Assembly (NCBI GenBank): GCA_003151235.1
Contig: PLWZ01000045.1
Span: 1 to 35,925, forward strand
Reading direction: 5' to 3'
Origin: Acidimicrobiaceae bacterium
Lineage (GTDB): Bacteria; Actinomycetota; Acidimicrobiia; Acidimicrobiales; RAAP-2
Length of the DNA stretch: 35,925 nt
Positions 32,178 to 35,925 of this stretch are shown here, piece by piece (position 1 is the first letter of the stretch; the number at the start of each line of letters is the position of its first letter). The notes below the pieces were generated by a model. It worked only from the letters and a program-made list of their open reading frames with translations. It was not told the DNA's origin and did no database searches. The translations under genes were made by a program, and so were the position numbers.

Positions 32178-33287
32178 CTACTCCCCGAGGACCACCATGT
32201 CGTCGCGGTGGATGAGCTCGCGGGCGAGGTCGTCGGGCAGCTGGTCCGAACGCCGCCCGAGCCACTCGGCCGAACGGGCCGACGGGTACCTCACCAGGCC
32301 TTTTGCCACCACCGAGCCCGAGGAGTCGACCACCTCGACGGCGTCGTCGGGATGGAAGGAGCCGGTGGCCGAGCGCACACCCGCCGCCAGCAGGGATCGT
32401 CCGTCCTCGACCAGGGCCTTGCGGGCGCCGTCGTCGACGACGACCGTCCCCGACGAGCCGAGCGCGAAGGCGATCCAGAGCTTGCGCGCCGGCAGGGTGC
32501 GGGGCCGGGCCCGGAAGACCGTGCCGGCTCCCGGCTCGCCCGCGACCACGCTCGCGAGCACCCCGGGACGGCCCGCCTCGGCGATGACCGTCTCTACCCC
32601 CGACCAGGTGGCGATCTTCGCCGCGGCGAGCTTGGAGGCCATGCCGCCGCTTCCCATCGGGCTGCCGGGGCCGCCCGCCCGTAGCTCCAGCTGGTGGTCG
32701 ATCTCCACGACCTCTTCGATGAGCGATGCCTCGGCGACCAGCTTCGGGTCTGCGGTCAGCAGCCCCGGAGTGTCGGTCAACAGCACCATGCGATCGGCGC
32801 CGACCAGGTGCGAGACCAGCGCGGCCAACCGGTCGTTGTCACCGAAACGGATCTCCTCGTCGGCGACCGCGTCGTTCTCGTTGATGATCGGCACAACACC
32901 GAGATCGAGCAGGTGGTCCAGCGTCTGGCGGGCGTGCAGGTACTGCTGGCGGTGCACGAAGTCGAGCGGGGCCAACAGCACCTGGCCCGCCACGAGACCC
33001 TGGGTGGCCAGGCCGTCCATCCACGCGTGGGCGAGGCGGGGTTGGCCGACCGCCGAGACCGCCTGGAGAACGGCCGGGTCGTTGGAACGCGCCCGACCCT
33101 CGCCGAGCGCCGACCAGCCGGTTGCGATCGCGCCGGAGCTGACCACCACGACGCGGCGTGACGACGCGCGCATCGCCGCGATCTGCTCGCAGATCGAGCC
33201 GATCATGGCCGTGTCGACGCTCCCGTCGGCCGTCGTGACCGAGGTGGACCCCAGCTTCACCACCAGCACCGGCACCCGCGCGCTCAC
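32178..33287 (-). CDS. proB: Glutamate 5-kinase with PUA domain
   Basis: The enzyme phosphorylates glutamate, the first and usually feedback-regulated step of proline synthesis. It is 369 residues. The kinase domain (1-255) has VVKLGSTSVT (9-18), VVVSSGAIATG, PIINENDAV, FGDNDRLAALVS and MGSGGMASKLAAA. The C-terminal PUA domain covers about 275-355 (GTVVVDDGARKALVEDGRSLL, VRYPSARSA). The start is GTG 33287, in a GTGA overlap with the obgE stop, and proA follows after 26 bases. The obgE-proB-proA order is common in actinobacteria. Confidence 0.96.
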   Translation of the reverse strand: MSARVPVLVVKLGSTSVTTADGSVDTAMIGSICEQIAAMRASSRRVVVVSSGAIATGWSALGEGRARSNDPAVLQAVSAVGQPRLAHAWMDGLATQGLVAGQVLLAPLDFVHRQQYLHARQTLDHLLDLGVVPIINENDAVADEEIRFGDNDRLAALVSHLVGADRMVLLTDTPGLLTADPKLVAEASLIEEVVEIDHQLELRAGGPGSPMGSGGMASKLAAAKIATWSGVETVIAEAGRPGVLASVVAGEPGAGTVFRARPRTLPARKLWIAFALGSSGTVVVDDGARKALVEDGRSLLAAGVRSATGSFHPDDAVEVVDSSGSVVAKGLVRYPSARSAEWLGRRSDQLPDDLARELIHRDDMVVLGE

Positions 33288-34627
33288 TTCGACCCCTTGC
33301 CCCGCCGCGGGCGCGCGCCCTCGTCTTGCGGCGCGCCCGGTTCGAGCGAGCTGTCGGGCCCGTAGCGGTACCAGGTGAAGGAGAGCTCGCCGATGCGGAC
33401 CTCGTCACCGTCATGCGCACCGGCACGCGCGAGCACCCGGTCGACGCCGAGGCGACGCAGCCGCCCGAGCACCACGTCGAGTGCCTGGTCGTCGGTGAGG
33501 TCGGACAACCCGATGGCACGCTCTGCGGATCGGCCGACGATCTCAAAGACGCCCGGTTCCAGCCGCTGTGCCGTGATCTGCTCGGGGAACGGCCGGTGGA
33601 TGACGATGGCCGCCCGCGCCGCCGGCACGATCTCGGCCCGGGCGGCGACGACGAGCTCGGCCAACCGGCCGATGAGGGTCTGGACACCCTCGCCGGTCGC
33701 GGCCGAGATCGCGAGGTCGATCGCCACCTCCTCGTCACGGTCCGCGATGAGGTCGGCCTTGGACCCGACGACGAGACGGGGCCGCACCAAGAGATCCGGC
33801 TGGTAGCGGCCCAACTCCGCGAGCAGCACCTCGAGTTGGGTCGCAGCGGCGACCCCTCCGGTCGCGGCCAGGTCGAGCAGGACGAGGAGGACCCGGGCCC
33901 GTTCGATGTGGCGGAGGAACTCGTGTCCGAGCCCCTTGCCCTCGGCGGCCCCCTCGACCAGACCGGGGATGTCCGCCAGCACGAAGTCCATGCCCGGGTC
34001 GGTGCCGGACCCGCCCGGGACGGTCACGACGCCGAGATGCGGCTCGAGGGTCGTGAAGGGATAGTCGGCGATCTTCGGCTTGGCCGCGGACACCGATGAG
34101 ATGAGCGTCGACTTCCCGACATTCGGGAAGCCCACGATCGCGACATCGGCCACCAACTTCAGCTCGAGCTGAAGCCAACGCTCCTCGCCCCGTTCGCCCT
34201 GCTCGCCGAAGGCGGGGGCGCGACGGCGGTTCGAAAGGAAGCTGGCGTTGCCGCGGCCGCCCCGTCCACCCTTCGCGATCAGCCACCGGTCGCCCTCCTC
34301 GCCGAGGTCGCACAGCAGGTCGCCCGAATGGTCACGGATCACGGTCCCGACCGGCAGCGGGACCTCGATGTCCGAACCGGTCCCACCGGTCTTGCGCTTG
34401 GACGCACCGTGGCCCCCGTCGGTCGCCCGGCGATGCGGGTGGTCGCGGAAACCGATCAGCGAGGCCTGGTTGGTCGACGCGACCACCCAGACGTCGCCAC
34501 CGTGGCCACCGCTCCCGCCGTCGGGGCCGCCGCGATCGACATGGGCCTCCCGGCGGAATGAGACTGCACCGGCACCGCCATCCCCCGCCTTGGCGTGGAG
34601 CTGGGCCCGGTCGACGAAGCTCGACAT
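33284..34627 (-). CDS. obgE: Obg-family GTPase
   Basis: This GTPase is involved in 50S assembly and stress control, 447 residues. The glycine-rich Obg domain (1-158) includes FVDRAQLHAKAGDGGAGAVS (4-23). The G domain has G1 GFPNVGKST (166-174), G2 TT in DYPFTTLEPHLG, G3 DIPGLVEGA (219-227) and a G4 reading GSKAD (288-292) where NKxD is usual. G5 is ISAATGEG. An OCT domain is at about 345-425, followed by a basic tail. The start is ATG 34627. The usual upstream partners rplU and rpmA are absent; a DtxR-type regulator is ten bases upstream. proB overlaps at the 3' end. Confidence 0.96.
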   Translation of the reverse strand: MSSFVDRAQLHAKAGDGGAGAVSFRREAHVDRGGPDGGSGGHGGDVWVVASTNQASLIGFRDHPHRRATDGGHGASKRKTGGTGSDIEVPLPVGTVIRDHSGDLLCDLGEEGDRWLIAKGGRGGRGNASFLSNRRRAPAFGEQGERGEERWLQLELKLVADVAIVGFPNVGKSTLISSVSAAKPKIADYPFTTLEPHLGVVTVPGGSGTDPGMDFVLADIPGLVEGAAEGKGLGHEFLRHIERARVLLVLLDLAATGGVAAATQLEVLLAELGRYQPDLLVRPRLVVGSKADLIADRDEEVAIDLAISAATGEGVQTLIGRLAELVVAARAEIVPAARAAIVIHRPFPEQITAQRLEPGVFEIVGRSAERAIGLSDLTDDQALDVVLGRLRRLGVDRVLARAGAHDGDEVRIGELSFTWYRYGPDSSLEPGAPQDEGARPRRGKGSK

Positions 34628-34637
34628 GGACGACCCG

Positions 34638-35312
34638 TCAGGAGACGGCGGCGACGAAGAGGCGGCGCGACAGATCGGATCCGAACGCCACCGTCGAGTC
34701 ACCGACCTCGAGGAGGAGCGTCCCGTCGGGGGCGCGCGACGACACGACCGCCGTGGCGCCGGGGGTGAACCCGTGCTCGTCGAGGTAGACGAGCGAGCCC
34801 ATGTCGATCTCCACGTCTTCGGAGATCCGCTCCAATCGGACCTTCGTCCCGGTCTCGATGTCGGCCAGCGGCCGCTGGTGCTCGGTCGAGGCGGGCGCGT
34901 CGCAGCCCGGGATGGGGTTCCCGTGCGGGCAGGTGCTGGGGTTGCCGAGGATCACGACCAGTCGCTCTTCCACATCGTCTGAGATTGCGTGCTCCCACAC
35001 CCCGGCCTCGAGGTGCGCCTTGTGCCAGGGCAGTCCGATCACGTCGACCAGGAACCGCTCGGCAAGCCGGTGCCGGCGGACGACCTTGGCGGCAAGCACC
35101 GCGCCGGGCTTCGTGAGCTCGACGACCCGGCCCTCCCGGCGCACGTAGCCCTCGTCGGCCAGGCGGTCGAGCATTTCTGAGACCGACGGCGCGGAGCGCC
35201 CGAGGCGTTCGGCGATGCGGACTTGGATGACCGGGGTCCCCTCCTCCTGCAAGGAGTGGATCGTCTCGAGATACTCCTCGAGCGGCGGGTGGTAACGGTC
35301 TTCCACGGACAT
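34638..35312 (-). CDS. DtxR/MntR-family metal-dependent transcription repressor
   Basis: This is a 224-residue metalloregulator. The N-terminal winged helix has VIQVRIAERLGRSAPSVSEM (28-47). The dimer/metal-binding helix has HRLAERFLVDVIGLPWHKAH. A conserved NPSTCPHGNPIPGC loop (124-137) and a C-terminal FeoA/SH3-like domain (about 150-224) complete the IdeR-like layout. Compared by eye with IdeR, metal ligands His81, Glu85, His100, Glu107 and His108 are kept, but the position of IdeR Cys102 is Gly104, and that of IdeR Met10/MntR Asp8 is Glu13. So the metal is uncertain. The start is ATG 35312. It lies ten bases before obgE and may be transcribed with it. Confidence 0.9.
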   Translation of the reverse strand: MSVEDRYHPPLEEYLETIHSLQEEGTPVIQVRIAERLGRSAPSVSEMLDRLADEGYVRREGRVVELTKPGAVLAAKVVRRHRLAERFLVDVIGLPWHKAHLEAGVWEHAISDDVEERLVVILGNPSTCPHGNPIPGCDAPASTEHQRPLADIETGTKVRLERISEDVEIDMGSLVYLDEHGFTPGATAVVSSRAPDGTLLLEVGDSTVAFGSDLSRRLFVAAVS

Positions 35313-35392
35313 GATCCTAAGACGCCCAGCGGAGACGCCCGGGGTGCCATAACCCGCCAATGGCGACCTCCGCACACATTCGACTGTCACAG

Positions 35393-35405
35393 GGCTCGGC
35401 GAGCC
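35393..35405 (+). repeat. Candidate left-end hairpin of the second tnpB element
   Basis: GGCTC (35393-35397) and GAGCC (35401-35405) form a short stem around GGC just upstream of the second tnpB start. Subterminal hairpins are typical for IS200/IS605-type ends, but the stem is short and IS607-type elements need none, so this is weak. Confidence 0.25.
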
Positions 35406-35412
35406 TGGCGAC

Positions 35413-35925
35413 GTGACCCGCATGACCACCTTCTCCTTCACCGCACGACCGAGCACCGACCAGCAAAAGGCCATCGCCCGGCACGTGGGCGCCCGCCGGT
35501 TTGCCTGGAACCAGAGCCTGCGGTTGGTGTTGGACGCAGAGAAGCAGAAGAAGACCGATCCAACGGTAGAGGTGCCTCGAACCGCCTACTCGCTCATCAA
35601 CGCCATCAACGGCTGGAAGCGTTCGGAGGGCGCCGGGCGGTGCTTCGTCGCGGGCTCAAACGGCCAGACCACGGTGCTGCTGGGCCTCCCCTGGCGCCAC
35701 CAGGTGTGCGCCCAAGTGTTCGAGGAGGCGGCGGTCGACCTCGCCCGGGCCCTGGGCGCCGCCGACAAGGCCAAGGGAACCAAGAGACGGGTCGGGTTCC
35801 CGAGCATGCAGAAGAAAGGCCGGGGCGCCGAGTCGTTCCGGCTCCGCAACAAGGTCTCGAAGACTTGCACCCCGAGCATCACGCTCGGGGGGACCGAGCC
35901 CCGGTCGATCACCCTGCCGGTGCTC
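35413..35925 (+). CDS. tnpB: TnpB-like protein, N-terminal part (runs off right edge)
   Basis: The open frame continues past the window. From ATG 35422 (GTG 35413 also in frame) it reads FSFTARPSTDQQKAIARHVG and then ARRFAWNQSL, the standard N-terminus of IS607/IS1341-type TnpB, followed by GFPSMQKKGRGAESFRLRNK around 125-144. The RuvC and zinc-finger portions are outside, so activity cannot be judged. It is distinct from the other tnpB in this window: the N-terminal helices and linker differ clearly. It is divergent from the DtxR-like gene, starting about 100 bases away. Confidence 0.88.
   Translation, partial: MTRMTTFSFTARPSTDQQKAIARHVGARRFAWNQSLRLVLDAEKQKKTDPTVEVPRTAYSLINAINGWKRSEGAGRCFVAGSNGQTTVLLGLPWRHQVCAQVFEEAAVDLARALGAADKAKGTKRRVGFPSMQKKGRGAESFRLRNKVSKTCTPSITLGGTEPRSITLPVL

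Noticed and set aside
30724..33378. A plus-strand open frame of 884 codons opposite proA and proB.
   Set aside because: It is the mirror of two clear minus-strand genes; its translation is Arg/Gly/Asp-rich with no motif, as expected for a shadow in high-GC DNA.

Overview
The window is chromosomal DNA from a high-GC actinobacterium. GC is roughly 70 percent, and strong third-position G/C marks the real reading frames. The mtrA-mtrB-lipoprotein operon, the class II DAHP synthase and the S2/EF-Ts/PyrH/Frr block all point to Actinobacteria, and a deep-branching class such as Acidimicrobiia is my inference. Almost everything is housekeeping. I see no CRISPR array, tRNA, rRNA or phage module.

Left part (1-9350, minus strand): reading with transcription, rimP-nusA-ylxR (translation and transcription factors) is followed by a five-gene peptide-type ABC importer: a binding protein, an intrinsic terminator, two ATPases and two permeases, with successive four-base GTGA overlaps. 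The 5' part of infB then runs off the window. The importer therefore sits between ylxR and infB, which are normally adjacent. ylxR has no ordinary start codon; the best candidate is AUA, in an ATAA overlap with the nusA stop.

Middle (9350-21854, mostly minus strand): proS (archaeal/eukaryote-like type) and the run rpsB-tsf-pyrH-frr-cdsA-dxr-rseP-ispG. This covers translation, UMP kinase, phospholipid synthesis and two steps of the MEP isoprenoid pathway. A tnpB-only insertion element lies on the plus strand between ispG and proS. CdsA carries about 300 residues of acidic N-terminal extension. S2 has an Ala/Pro-rich tail containing a recent 42-bp tandem duplication. xerC lies upstream of rpsB.

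Right part (22027-35925): divergent from xerC is a plus-strand operon for an MtrA-like regulator, an MtrB-like sensor kinase and a short GerMN lipoprotein. Then come minus-strand rsfS, a small membrane protein and nadD, plus-strand class II DAHP synthase and a GNAT acetyltransferase, and the minus-strand operon obgE-proB-proA-moxR-VWA, in which moxR overlaps proA by four bases. A DtxR/MntR-type regulator with an unusual predicted metal site precedes obgE. A second tnpB, of a different lineage, starts divergently and continues past the right edge.

The best leads are the AUA-start ylxR, the importer placed between ylxR and infB, the apparent frame break in infB, the two intact-looking tnpB genes with candidate end hairpins, the MoxR/VWA pair attached to proline biosynthesis, the metal site of the DtxR-like regulator, and the CdsA extension. 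Nothing in the window is clearly a new defence or biosynthetic system.
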